64,000 nt of DNA, taken from positions 62,001 to 126,000 of the forward strand of contig NZ_AKGG01000012.1 of NCBI RefSeq assembly GCF_000277645.1, in the 5' to 3' direction. The stretch is from Weissella koreensis KCTC 3621 (lineage in GTDB: Bacteria > Bacillota > Bacilli > Lactobacillales > Lactobacillaceae). Each line of letters opens with the position of its first letter. The stretch's first letter is position 1. The position numbers and the translations under genes were made by a program. Positions 18,055 through 25,423 of the stretch are shown piece after piece. The notes under the pieces were generated by a model. It saw only the letters and a list, made by a program, of their open reading frames with translations, was not told the origin of the DNA and searched no databases.

Positions 18055-18297
18055 TTAGTCATTTTTAAAGCTTTTAGCAAGGGATGTTTTCTGCTTATTC
18101 TCTCGTTCAATCAGTAATAGATAATGTTTAATTTCACGTTTTAGTCGTTTATTTTGTTCAATTATTACTTCATATTGTCTACGTTCAATTCGTGAAAAAC
18201 AATTCAAAGTTGTCATACATACCAAACTAAACAATAAAATTGTTACTGTAATATGTCCTTTTCTACGCAATATAAACCCTCTATTTACATTAATCAT
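18055..18297 (-). CDS. comGG: ComGG-like competence minor pseudopilin
   Basis: An 80-residue protein at the comGG position. It has a basic N-terminus followed by one hydrophobic segment (about 16-32) and a charged coiled tail rich in Lys, Arg and Glu. Sequence conservation in ComGG is low, so the call rests on position, size and the N-terminal segment. It has no clear prepilin cleavage motif. Its start overlaps the end of comGF by 8 bases, which implies translational coupling to a gene that is now frameshifted. ComGG helps assemble the pseudopilus used in DNA uptake. Confidence 0.6.
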   Translation of the reverse strand: MINVNRGFILRRKGHITVTILLFSLVCMTTLNCFSRIERRQYEVIIEQNKRLKREIKHYLLLIERENKQKTSLAKSFKND

Positions 18298-18795
18298 TGT
18301 TTAAATAAATTATGCGTTTCGCATATAAGCAGTCGTCATTTCTACCGGTATGCTTAAGATGCTCCAATTCCCTGATAATAATATTAAAATAATTAGGTTT
18401 ATCAGATGTTAATATTTTTTCTACATAAATGCCTTTGCTCAATGGCATAAACCCTTTATTACTACCCGTTAGAACTAACCGTCGATGCCAAATTATCAAC
18501 CGATAATCTTTATTATTTTTTTTAGAATAAAAATGATAAACTGGTCTCTTTTCAATTTTAGTATTACCCATAACAAATTTTAAATTTAGCTTAGGATGAT
18601 TTAAATCTAAAATCAATCGGTTGGCTTGATATTTAAAATAGTCTTTTTCTTCTAATATCTTGAAATTAATTAACTGGTGTACATTGACCGTAATCACTGG
18701 TGTACATTGACCGTAATCATTTGAGCCACTATCCCCAAAACAAAAAGCGAAGCCAAAACCTCAACCAGTGAAAATGCCTTTCGTTCAACTTGCAT
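18290..18795 (-). pseudogene. comGF: comGF disrupted by a 23-bp tandem duplication
   Basis: Translation from the ATG at 18795 gives MQVERKAFSLVEVLASLFVL, a proper class-III prepilin start (A-F-S-L-V-E), and runs 33 codons to a TGA at 18696-18694. The break coincides with a perfect 23-bp direct repeat, copies at 18697-18719 and 18674-18696. Removing one copy joins the frame through VNVHQLINFKILEEKD to the normal end, giving a ComGF of about 160 residues. ComGF is a minor pseudopilin of the competence pilus. The duplication creates a GTGA overlap, so the downstream part could be reinitiated at GTG 18697, but that product lacks the signal and membrane helix. The start overlaps comGE by 11 bases. 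Confidence 0.88.
18674..18719. repeat. Perfect 23-bp tandem duplication inside comGF
   Basis: Two identical adjacent 23-base units (18674-18696 and 18697-18719), each beginning CTGGTGTACATTG on the plus strand. The length is not a multiple of three, so the reading frame shifts. Confidence 0.97.
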
Positions 18796-18988
18796 AAATC
18801 GCCCACTGTTCTCTTACCTCTTGCAATTGTTTTGACAACTTTATCTGTTCCTGAATTAATCTGTTTGTATTTTGATGATGATTAGATATGACCATCTGAC
18901 AAGTAATTGTTGTTTGACATATAACAACTAAAGCCAACAAAGCATCTAACATCAAATATCCTTTACGGCGTTCTAAGATCAAAATCAC
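18785..18988 (-). CDS. comGE: ComGE-like competence minor pseudopilin
   Basis: A 67-residue protein at the comGE position. The N-terminus has the prepilin-like pattern RRKGYLMLDALLALVVI: a basic leader, Gly before the cleavage point, and Asp at position +5 where most pseudopilins have Glu. One hydrophobic helix (about 11-33) is followed by a short polar tail. It overlaps comGD by 26 bases and comGF by 11. It would be a minor component of the DNA-uptake pseudopilus. The call depends on position and the N-terminal motif, since ComGE is poorly conserved. Confidence 0.65.
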   Translation of the reverse strand: MILILERRKGYLMLDALLALVVICQTTITCQMVISNHHQNTNRLIQEQIKLSKQLQEVREQWAIYAS

Positions 18989-19382
18989 CCCACCCCATTG
19001 AGAAAACTAATTCTTTAAATTCTTTCTTTTTAAGATTTTTAAGCGTTATGGTTCCAGGTTGGACCCAACCCGAGTGTACTGAAATAGCACCATAATATAC
19101 AGCCCACCCCTCGGGTAAGTAAACCATAGACTTCATTCTATTTTGTATCATAATTGCTCGATTATCTTTTTGTTCACAACCCTCAATTAAAACCTGAGAT
19201 GTTTGTGACAAATTACGCGCTCTATCAACTTCAAATTGTAACTCTCGTCTAAAGTTAGCCCAGTTTTGCTTAGTTGGGGTTGAAGGTTTAAAATACGCGA
19301 ATGTACTTAATATTAAAAACGTCAACATCGCTGTTATAAGAACTTAAATCATTGTAAAACCTGATCTTTTCGATTTCATCAT
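18963..19382 (-). pseudogene. comGD: comGD with a nonsense codon at the conserved prepilin Glu5
   Basis: Reading from the ATG at 19382, whose TGA-sharing overlap with the comGC stop is the expected coupled start, gives MMKSKRSGFTMI, then TAA (19346-19344), then VLITAMLTFLILSTFAYFKP in the same frame to the normal end. The stop sits exactly where the pseudopilin motif GFTxIE requires Glu; a GAA to TAA change explains it. Without the stop the gene would encode about 139 residues. Only ATG 19328 remains for the rest, giving a protein without the leader and cleavage site. ComGD is a minor pseudopilin needed for transformation. Confidence 0.88.
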
Positions 19383-19699
19383 TTCCCGTTTTTGTGGCGT
19401 TTTACATTCCCTTCATGGTCAAAATCAAGACCTAATTGTTCCATACGAGCTGATTGTTGATTGCTTAAATAGTTGTCCTTTAACAATTTTCCCTTAGTGA
19501 CAGGCCTGTCTTCTGGATGCTCTAATAAATATAAATCAGCTTGGCTTTGAATTGTTCTTTCCATCGTTTCTGCCTGACGTCGATTAGCAATATCGCGAAC
19601 TCTATGAATATTGGGCAAAATCAACATTGTTAATAACCCAATTATAAATAACGCAGTTACCACTTCGATCAATGTAAAACCTTTTCTTTTTTTCACCAT
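19379..19699 (-). CDS. comGC: ComGC major competence pseudopilin
   Basis: A 106-residue protein with a complete class-III prepilin signal: basic leader KKRKGFTLIEV, cleavage after Gly, Glu at +5, then a hydrophobic helix to about residue 30. The soluble part contains the ComGC-like EHPEDRPVTKGKLLKDNYLS. It is processed by ComC peptidase and forms the main shaft of the DNA-uptake pilus. It overlaps comGB by 7 bases and comGD by 4. It appears intact. Confidence 0.93.
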   Translation of the reverse strand: MVKKRKGFTLIEVVTALFIIGLLTMLILPNIHRVRDIANRRQAETMERTIQSQADLYLLEHPEDRPVTKGKLLKDNYLSNQQSARMEQLGLDFDHEGNVKRHKNGK

Positions 19700-20709
19700 C
19701 CGTTAAAATCCCCCATATTAGAATAAATCGGTAATAAAAACTTCAAATATAATGCGATAATCAAACATCCAATTATGCCAAAACAAATTGGCTGGATTAA
19801 CAACAATACTCTTTCCATCAAACGATCTAATTGTTCTTTCTTCAAAAGAGCTAGGCGAATAAAATCGCAGCCAATTGTCGCTTGTGATTTACCAGTCTTA
19901 AATAAGCATTCTGCTTCTATTGGTAAAAAAGGCATTTCTTTTAAGGCAGTTACTAAATCTTCACCCTGTAAAAGATGTTTTTGCATCTCCGAACCAAGCA
20001 TTTCAATAAAAGGAACTGTCCTCACTCTATTAATTCGTGTAATGACTGTTGCTAAGCTAACCCCTGATTTCAATAAAATTCCCATATGAAATAAAAAATA
20101 ATAAGATATCAACAAATTTAATATCTTATTTAAAAGTGGAATTTTTGAATAAAGATACCAATAATTTAAAATAGTTTTACGAAATACGTTTTTCATCAAA
20201 ATTATTATTATTATTATTAAAATTAATACCAAGCCCATCCCTAACAATTCAGGAGAATTTAATAATGTATTGCTATTATTAGACCAAATATCATTCGAGA
20301 AAAATAATACTAATCCAATACCTAATAAAGTTACTAAAAGCAGCAATATTCCTGGATATAATAACAACATTTTAATTTTTTGTTGATGAATAAAATGAAT
20401 ATATTCTTGTTTACCAATCTCTTGCACTACTACCCTCATATTGCCGTGCAATTGAATAAAGCTTAATTGAAAATTTATTCTAATTGGCATATATGATTTA
20501 ATCGCCAGTTCAAAACTTGTTCCTTGCCTCATATCCAATAAAACACTTTCTAATATATTTCTATTTTTAGGCTGCAACATTTGAATCGAATTTAATGCGT
20601 CTTGTAGTGAATAGCCTGAATTTAGTAAATCTCCTAAAACTTCAAAAAATTGCACTTGATCATGACGCGACCATTGCGAACGTTTAAATCCCATTTTTCT
20701 CCATTTCAA
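19693..20709 (-). CDS. comGB: ComGB, polytopic membrane platform protein of the competence pilus
   Basis: A 338-residue GspF/PilC-family inner-membrane protein. The two repeated domains typical of the family can be seen: FFEVLGDLLNSGYSLQDALNSIQ near 23 and FHMGILLKSGVSLATVI near 207. Membrane segments lie at about 115-132, 152-171 and 300-325. It anchors pilus assembly and works with the ComGA ATPase. The start overlaps comGA by 26 bases. An internal ATG five codons later (20694) is also possible. The frame is uninterrupted. Confidence 0.92.
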   Translation of the reverse strand: MKWRKMGFKRSQWSRHDQVQFFEVLGDLLNSGYSLQDALNSIQMLQPKNRNILESVLLDMRQGTSFELAIKSYMPIRINFQLSFIQLHGNMRVVVQEIGKQEYIHFIHQQKIKMLLLYPGILLLLVTLLGIGLVLFFSNDIWSNNSNTLLNSPELLGMGLVLILIIIIIILMKNVFRKTILNYWYLYSKIPLLNKILNLLISYYFLFHMGILLKSGVSLATVITRINRVRTVPFIEMLGSEMQKHLLQGEDLVTALKEMPFLPIEAECLFKTGKSQATIGCDFIRLALLKKEQLDRLMERVLLLIQPICFGIIGCLIIALYLKFLLPIYSNMGDFNGW

Positions 20710-21577
20710 TCAATAAATCTTGTTGGGTTAAATACTGTAAATCAGCCATTTTTTCAGCATTTACCGTTGTCATTATTTGATAACCAACGCCTGATAAAAC
20801 ATGTTTCAATGCCCACTCATCTACGCCCAACCCCAGCATGCGATACCATACTCCTAAACAAGAATCGGCATGTACAGTGCTCAAAACCAAATGACCGCTC
20901 ATCCCGGCTTCAACCGCTATTTTTGCAGTTTTAGAGTCTCTAATTTCTCCAATAATTAAAATTTCAGGATGATGTCGTAATGCCAATTTCAATAATTGTT
21001 GATAGCTCATATCAGCAAGTGTATTGATTTGAAGTTGTAATATTTCACTATCTTCAATTTCAACTGGATCTTCAATGCTTAGTACCAATCGAGCTGTTTT
21101 TAACTGCTGAATAGCATAATAAAGTGTACTTGTTTTACCAACTCCTGTCCTCCCACTTAATAAAATTAAACCACTCATATTTTTTACTGATTCAATTAAC
21201 TTATAAATTGGTTCAGGATCTTTAAATTTAATACCTATATTGCAAATTTGATATAAAAATCTAATAACCATTGATTCTTGATTCAAAAAATCACCAACGC
21301 TTGAAATTCTACAATTGTAATTAGTTCCCCCTACTTGGTAAGTCATTCTACTTAACTGAGGTCTACGTGTTTCACTAATATCCATCCCACTACAAAACTT
21401 AATATAACGAAGCAACCGTAAGCCAATATCAACTTCAACTTGCCGCAATTTTTTTAAACCATTATTAGTAATCATCATAATACGATAATAATTACTGGAC
21501 GGTAAAATATATAAATCACTCCCCTTTTCTTTAATAACACATTCAACTAATTCATTAAAAATATTTTCAATTGTCAT
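20684..21577 (-). CDS. comGA: ComGA, secretion ATPase of the competence pilus
   Basis: A 297-residue GspE/PilB-type ATPase that drives assembly of the DNA-uptake pseudopilus. Walker A is LSGRTGVGKTSTLYYAI (near 140), the Asp box is VLSIEDPVEI, Walker B is HPEILIIGEIRDSKTA and the His box is GHLVLSTVHADS. All are intact. It lacks the C-terminal tetra-Cys zinc motif, as do other ComGA proteins. It is the first gene of comGA-comGB-comGC-comGD-comGE-comGF-comGG-ytxK. A small perfect hairpin (21586-21600) overlaps the region of its ribosome site AAGGGGG. Confidence 0.95.
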   Translation of the reverse strand: MTIENIFNELVECVIKEKGSDLYILPSSNYYRIMMITNNGLKKLRQVEVDIGLRLLRYIKFCSGMDISETRRPQLSRMTYQVGGTNYNCRISSVGDFLNQESMVIRFLYQICNIGIKFKDPEPIYKLIESVKNMSGLILLSGRTGVGKTSTLYYAIQQLKTARLVLSIEDPVEIEDSEILQLQINTLADMSYQQLLKLALRHHPEILIIGEIRDSKTAKIAVEAGMSGHLVLSTVHADSCLGVWYRMLGLGVDEWALKHVLSGVGYQIMTTVNAEKMADLQYLTQQDLLIEMEKNGI

Positions 21578-21585
21578 TTTGACCC

Positions 21586-21600
21586 CCTTACACAGTAAGG
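21586..21600 (-). promoter_or_regulatory. Small inverted repeat at the comGA ribosome-binding region
   Basis: CCTTAC, a 3-base loop and GTAAGG form a perfect 6-bp hairpin that ends in the AAGG of the comGA ribosome site AAGGGGG, 9 bases before the ATG. It could mask ribosome binding or be part of a protein operator. Confidence 0.35.
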
Positions 21601-21642
21601 AACCAATAAAACATAAAGTGTTTTTTAATTTTTAAAATAAAA

Positions 21643-21682
21643 TAAAAAGCCAAACGCGCTAATGCACATTTGACTTTAAAAA
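21643..21682 (-). terminator. Intrinsic terminator after yebC
   Basis: On the minus strand, GTCAAATGTGC and GCGCGTTTGGC pair (with G-T pairs) across ATTA, followed by TTTTTATTTT. It separates yebC from the comG operon. Confidence 0.8.
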
Positions 21683-21687
21683 AATTA

Positions 21688-22413
21688 TTATTCAGCTGTA
21701 GTAAATACCGCTGAAACATCATCATCAGCTTCTAATTCTTCAACTAGTTTTGCTAATGATTCTGCATTATCTTCTGGAACTTCCATTGGATTATCAGCGA
21801 TCATTGTTACTTCATCATTAATCAATGTGTAACCTTTTGATTCTAGTGCATCTCGAACTTCTGGGAAAACCTTTGGATCTGTATAAATTTCAAATTGATC
21901 ATCATACGTCTTCATATCATCGGCACCAGCTTCTAACATGTCCTCAAACAATTGATCTTCATCAATTTCAGGAGCGTCTTCACCACGGGCAATTTCGATA
22001 TATCCCTTACGTTCAAACTGAAAAGCAACTGAACCAGAAGTTCCCAATTCTCCACCAGCATGCTTAAAGGCAGAACGAACATTTGAAGCAGTTCGATTAG
22101 TGTTATCAGTCAATGTTTCAACCAAAACAGCAATTCCAGCTGGTCCATAACCTTCATATGTTAACTCTTGGTAATTTGCACCACCAGCACCAGAAGCCTT
22201 ATCAAGGGCACGTTGCACGTTGTCCTTAGGCATATTAGCTGCTTTTGCTTTTTCCATCACTAACCGTAATCCAGGGTTACCATCTGGATCTACTCCACCC
22301 GACTTAGCCGCAGTATATAAGTCACGTGATAACTTTTGGAAAATTTTTCCACGCTTAGCATCTTGGGCGTTCTTACGTCCTTGAATGTTATGCCACTTAC
22401 TGTGTCCTGACAT
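21688..22413 (-). CDS. yebC: YebC/PmpR-family protein
   Basis: A 241-residue protein with the family start [24 protein letters not shown] and the conserved [21 protein letters not shown] near residue 84. YebC proteins were long annotated as transcriptional regulators. Recent work on family members indicates a role at the ribosome, easing stalls at proline runs. Three alpha/beta domains of normal size are present. It is a single-gene unit with its own terminator, directly upstream of the comG operon. Confidence 0.93.
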   Translation of the reverse strand: MSGHSKWHNIQGRKNAQDAKRGKIFQKLSRDLYTAAKSGGVDPDGNPGLRLVMEKAKAANMPKDNVQRALDKASGAGGANYQELTYEGYGPAGIAVLVETLTDNTNRTASNVRSAFKHAGGELGTSGSVAFQFERKGYIEIARGEDAPEIDEDQLFEDMLEAGADDMKTYDDQFEIYTDPKVFPEVRDALESKGYTLINDEVTMIADNPMEVPEDNAESLAKLVEELEADDDVSAVFTTAE

Positions 22414-22583
22414 TTCAAAAACCTCTTTTCAATCTATTTTGACAGTCTACTCATTAATTATATAATAAATCAAATTTACAACAATATCAATATTTGAACC
22501 AAATATATTTGATTTAAATATCATTATTACTCTTTACTAAATTAATTCGGTTATTATTTTTAACTTTAATGATAATCAAAAAA

Positions 22584-24086
22584 TTATCGATGATATGCAA
22601 ACTTTTGAGCAGCTTTAACGGATTTTTGCCAATTTTCATAATGCTTTTGCATTGTCTGTTTATGCTCTTCATTATAGTCAACCGTTAGCATCTCAGGATT
22701 ATCGGGTAGTTGATCAATAGATGACCAAAATCCACTTTGTAATCCAGCTAAATACGCAATTCCACGAGCAGTCATTTCAAGTTTTCGTGGTCTCGTGATT
22801 TTTATTTGAAGTAAATCAGCCATAAATTCATGCAAATATTCGTTCGCTGCAGCACCACCATCAATAGAAAGATGAGTTCGTGTGAGTCCTGTATCAACGG
22901 TCATTACATCTAAAACATCTTTAGTTTGATATGCCAAAGATTCAATTGTAGCTCGTACCAAATCTTGATTTCGAGTTGCTCTAGTTAATCCAAAAGCAGC
23001 TCCACGAATTTTTTGATCCCAATAAGGTGCACCAAGGCCCGTAAAAGCTGGTACCAGGTAAATATCTTGATAAGGAACTGACTGGCTTGACTGATAAGCA
23101 TATTCTGCTGACATTGCTGAATTATCAATGATATCCATTCCTTCTTCTAACCACTGAACTGCTGATCCAGCGACGAAAATTGAACCTTCAAGTGCATATG
23201 TGATTTTTCCGTTTAAACCATAAGCAATCGTTGTTAGCAAACCATGCTTTGAAACTTTTGGTTGATCTCCAGTGTTCATGACAATAAACGCGCCAGTCCC
23301 ATATGTACTTTTAATAGAACCAGGCTTAAATGCTTGATGTCCAAACAAGGCAGCTTGCTGATCACCAGCTAATGCTCCAATCTTAATTGGAACACCTTTC
23401 AGAATCGTTTCACCAAAATCATCTGATGAATTTTTAACTTTCGGCAATAAGTTTGGGTTAATTCCATAAAGATCCAATAACTCTGGATCCCATTGCAAGG
23501 TATGAATATTAAAAAGCATAGTTCGTGATGCATTGGTATAATCCGTAGCATGGGCCTTTCCTCTAGTGAGCTTCCACAACAGCCACGAATCTATTGTCCC
23601 AAAACGAAGTCGATCCTCATCCATCAATTGTTTTAATTCTGAATTTTGGTCTAATAACCACATTATTTTAGTTGCTGAAAAATATGAATCAATCCAGAGA
23701 CCCGTTTTATCATATATTTTTTCTTCTAAATGATTTTCTTTGAGTTTATCAGCCATTATATTTGACTGCTTAGATTGCCAAACAATAGCTGGCGCTACTG
23801 GTTCACCGGTTTCTCGGTCCCATAAAACTGTTGTTTCGCGTTGATTAGTAATTCCAATTGAATCAATCTCCTGAGCAGGAATATCATATTTTGTTAAAAC
23901 TTGCTGCATCAACCACTCAGTGTCAATCCAAATTTGATTTGCATCGTGTTCAACCCAGCCTGGCTCCTGAAAAATTTGAGGTAGCTCTTTTTTAACCATC
24001 CCTACTGTATTACCATTTTTATCATATAAAATGACGCGAGTACTAGTGGTTCCTTGATCAATTGCCATTACATATTCTTTTGTCAT
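22584..24086 (-). CDS. glpK: Glycerol kinase
   Basis: A 500-residue FGGY-family kinase making glycerol 3-phosphate. Seen features are AIDQGTTSTRVIL (phosphate 1), GITNQRETTVLWDRETG near 79, the catalytic Asp region of LAGDQQAALFGHQAF near 241 and the C-terminal DGGAAANEYLHEFMADLL near 405. The conserved His phosphorylated by HPr/EI in Firmicute GlpK lies in this type of loop (for example STYGTGAF or the preceding FGHQ region); I cannot fix it without an alignment. No glpF or glpD is adjacent. A hairpin with a T run lies about 55 bases upstream and may attenuate transcription. Confidence 0.95.
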   Translation of the reverse strand: MTKEYVMAIDQGTTSTRVILYDKNGNTVGMVKKELPQIFQEPGWVEHDANQIWIDTEWLMQQVLTKYDIPAQEIDSIGITNQRETTVLWDRETGEPVAPAIVWQSKQSNIMADKLKENHLEEKIYDKTGLWIDSYFSATKIMWLLDQNSELKQLMDEDRLRFGTIDSWLLWKLTRGKAHATDYTNASRTMLFNIHTLQWDPELLDLYGINPNLLPKVKNSSDDFGETILKGVPIKIGALAGDQQAALFGHQAFKPGSIKSTYGTGAFIVMNTGDQPKVSKHGLLTTIAYGLNGKITYALEGSIFVAGSAVQWLEEGMDIIDNSAMSAEYAYQSSQSVPYQDIYLVPAFTGLGAPYWDQKIRGAAFGLTRATRNQDLVRATIESLAYQTKDVLDVMTVDTGLTRTHLSIDGGAAANEYLHEFMADLLQIKITRPRKLEMTARGIAYLAGLQSGFWSSIDQLPDNPEMLTVDYNEEHKQTMQKHYENWQKSVKAAQKFAYHR

Positions 24087-24138
24087 TATTTTTTACCTAT
24101 TACCCTCAAATAAAAATTAGTTGGTTAAATATTTTTAA

Positions 24139-24173
24139 ATAAAAAGGCGAGGCAAGTTTGCCTCACCTAAATT
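24139..24173 (-). terminator. Intrinsic terminator between the tautomerase gene and glpK
   Basis: The minus strand has GGTGAGGCAA, a 2-base loop, TTGCCTCGCC, then TTTTTATTT. It lies about 100 bases after the tautomerase stop and only 53 bases before the glpK ATG, leaving little room for a separate glpK promoter. It is either the end of the yitT transcript or a leader attenuator for glpK. Confidence 0.8.
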
Positions 24174-24275
24174 ATTGACTAAGCTAAAACTATCTCAGTC
24201 CCCTATAATCGTAATATCAAACGTTTTTTTACATTTTAAGCTAATACGTGCTTTAAAAATAAAGATAACTTTATT

Positions 24276-24461
24276 TTATGCTTCGGACTTTAGAGTTCCG
24301 CCATCCATATAACGATTTTTAGGCATTTCATTAACGATTACTTTAATTGCATCACGTGGTGCGCCGGCATTTTTTTCGACTGCATCTGTAATTTCTGACA
24401 TCATTGCTTTTAATTGAGCTTCTGAACGTCCTTCTACTAATTCAACATGTACAAATGGCAT
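24276..24461 (-). CDS. 4-oxalocrotonate tautomerase family protein
   Basis: A 61-residue protein beginning [18 protein letters not shown]. After removal of Met, Pro1 is the catalytic base of this family, and the Arg in GRSEAQ matches the usual Arg11 position. The length of about 61 is typical of small 4-OT-like subunits that form hexamers. The physiological substrate in lactic acid bacteria is unknown. It follows the yitT gene by 16 bases and is probably in one transcript with it. Confidence 0.88.
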   Translation of the reverse strand: MPFVHVELVEGRSEAQLKAMMSEITDAVEKNAGAPRDAIKVIVNEMPKNRYMDGGTLKSEA

Positions 24462-24477
24462 CTTTTCTCTCCTATTA

Positions 24478-25404
24478 TTAATTATTTAAAACATCTGAAA
24501 TTTGCTTTTTAGCAGCAATTTTCTCAACCTGAATTTGACGCTGTAAATCCTCATTAATGAAATTATTAGATACATTTACAGTATTCAATACATTGATGAA
24601 GGCATCTGGATCAGCTTCTTTAGTTAAATTTTCCATATCTGCTAATTCATAACGCGAAAGGACCATCATCAATGTTTTTGATGGGTGCTTGGTATAAGCA
24701 CCCACAGAATCAAGAATTGTAATACCACGAACAACATTCGCCTGTAAGTTTTCAATGACTTCATCAGGATGCTTTGTGACAATAAATGCGGTTAATTTTC
24801 GGTGTTTAGTATAAATGTTATCCATAGCAACAGATGTTGCATAAATTCCAATAATCGTATACATCGCATTTTGCCAGCCAATAAAGAAGCCAGCAATCAA
24901 AACTATACCCCCATTAATCATCATACTAACAGATCCAATTGACCGACCCGTTCGTTTTTGAACAATAGCAGCAACAACATCCATTCCACCAGTAGAAAAA
25001 CCTAATCTAAAAGTAATCCCAATGGCAACCCCTAATAACATTCCACCAAATAACGCAGCTAAGATCGGTTCATTATTTACAATGCTCACTTTTGGCATCC
25101 AAACTTGTAGACCAGATGCCAACAAATTATTCAAGAAACTTAATACTACGAAACGACGACCAGCCCAAAACCAACCTGCAATCGCAATCGGAATATTAAA
25201 GACCAAAATCATTGTTCCTACTTCAATATGAATATGAAACAAATAAGTCAAAAATAAATTTAACAGTTGCGCAATTCCATTAAATCCAGCTGAAAAAATA
25301 TTATTAGGAATAAAGAAGAAATTCATGGATACCGCAACAAGTAATGAACCAAATATAAATCCCCCCACGAGGATACTGTAATTTTTAACTGATGTCCAAA
25401 CCAA
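24478..25404 (-). CDS. yitT: YitT family membrane protein (DUF2179 C-terminal domain)
   Basis: A 308-residue protein with five or six membrane segments in the first 190 residues (for example [20 protein letters not shown] at 14-33) and the family motif [22 protein letters not shown] near 131. A cytosolic DUF2179 domain (about 220-290) contains [29 protein letters not shown]. The function of the family is not established; transport has been suggested. It is followed by a tautomerase gene and preceded by cshB at 19 bases. Confidence 0.88.
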   Translation of the reverse strand: MVWTSVKNYSILVGGFIFGSLLVAVSMNFFFIPNNIFSAGFNGIAQLLNLFLTYLFHIHIEVGTMILVFNIPIAIAGWFWAGRRFVVLSFLNNLLASGLQVWMPKVSIVNNEPILAALFGGMLLGVAIGITFRLGFSTGGMDVVAAIVQKRTGRSIGSVSMMINGGIVLIAGFFIGWQNAMYTIIGIYATSVAMDNIYTKHRKLTAFIVTKHPDEVIENLQANVVRGITILDSVGAYTKHPSKTLMMVLSRYELADMENLTKEADPDAFINVLNTVNVSNNFINEDLQRQIQVEKIAAKKQISDVLNN

Positions 25405-25423
25405 AGCATCTTCCTCCTAAATG

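Noticed and set aside
18290..18697. A 135-codon frame that could be called an intact comGF
   Set aside because: It begins at a GTG created by the tandem duplication and lacks the pseudopilin N-terminus, which is encoded upstream in another frame.
18674..18719. Direct repeat as a CRISPR array remnant
   Set aside because: There are only two abutting copies, no spacers, and the unit is coding sequence of comGF.
18963..19328. A 121-codon frame that could be called an intact short comGD
   Set aside because: It begins in the middle of the transmembrane helix and lacks the prepilin leader; the true N-terminal half is in the same frame just upstream, across a TAA.
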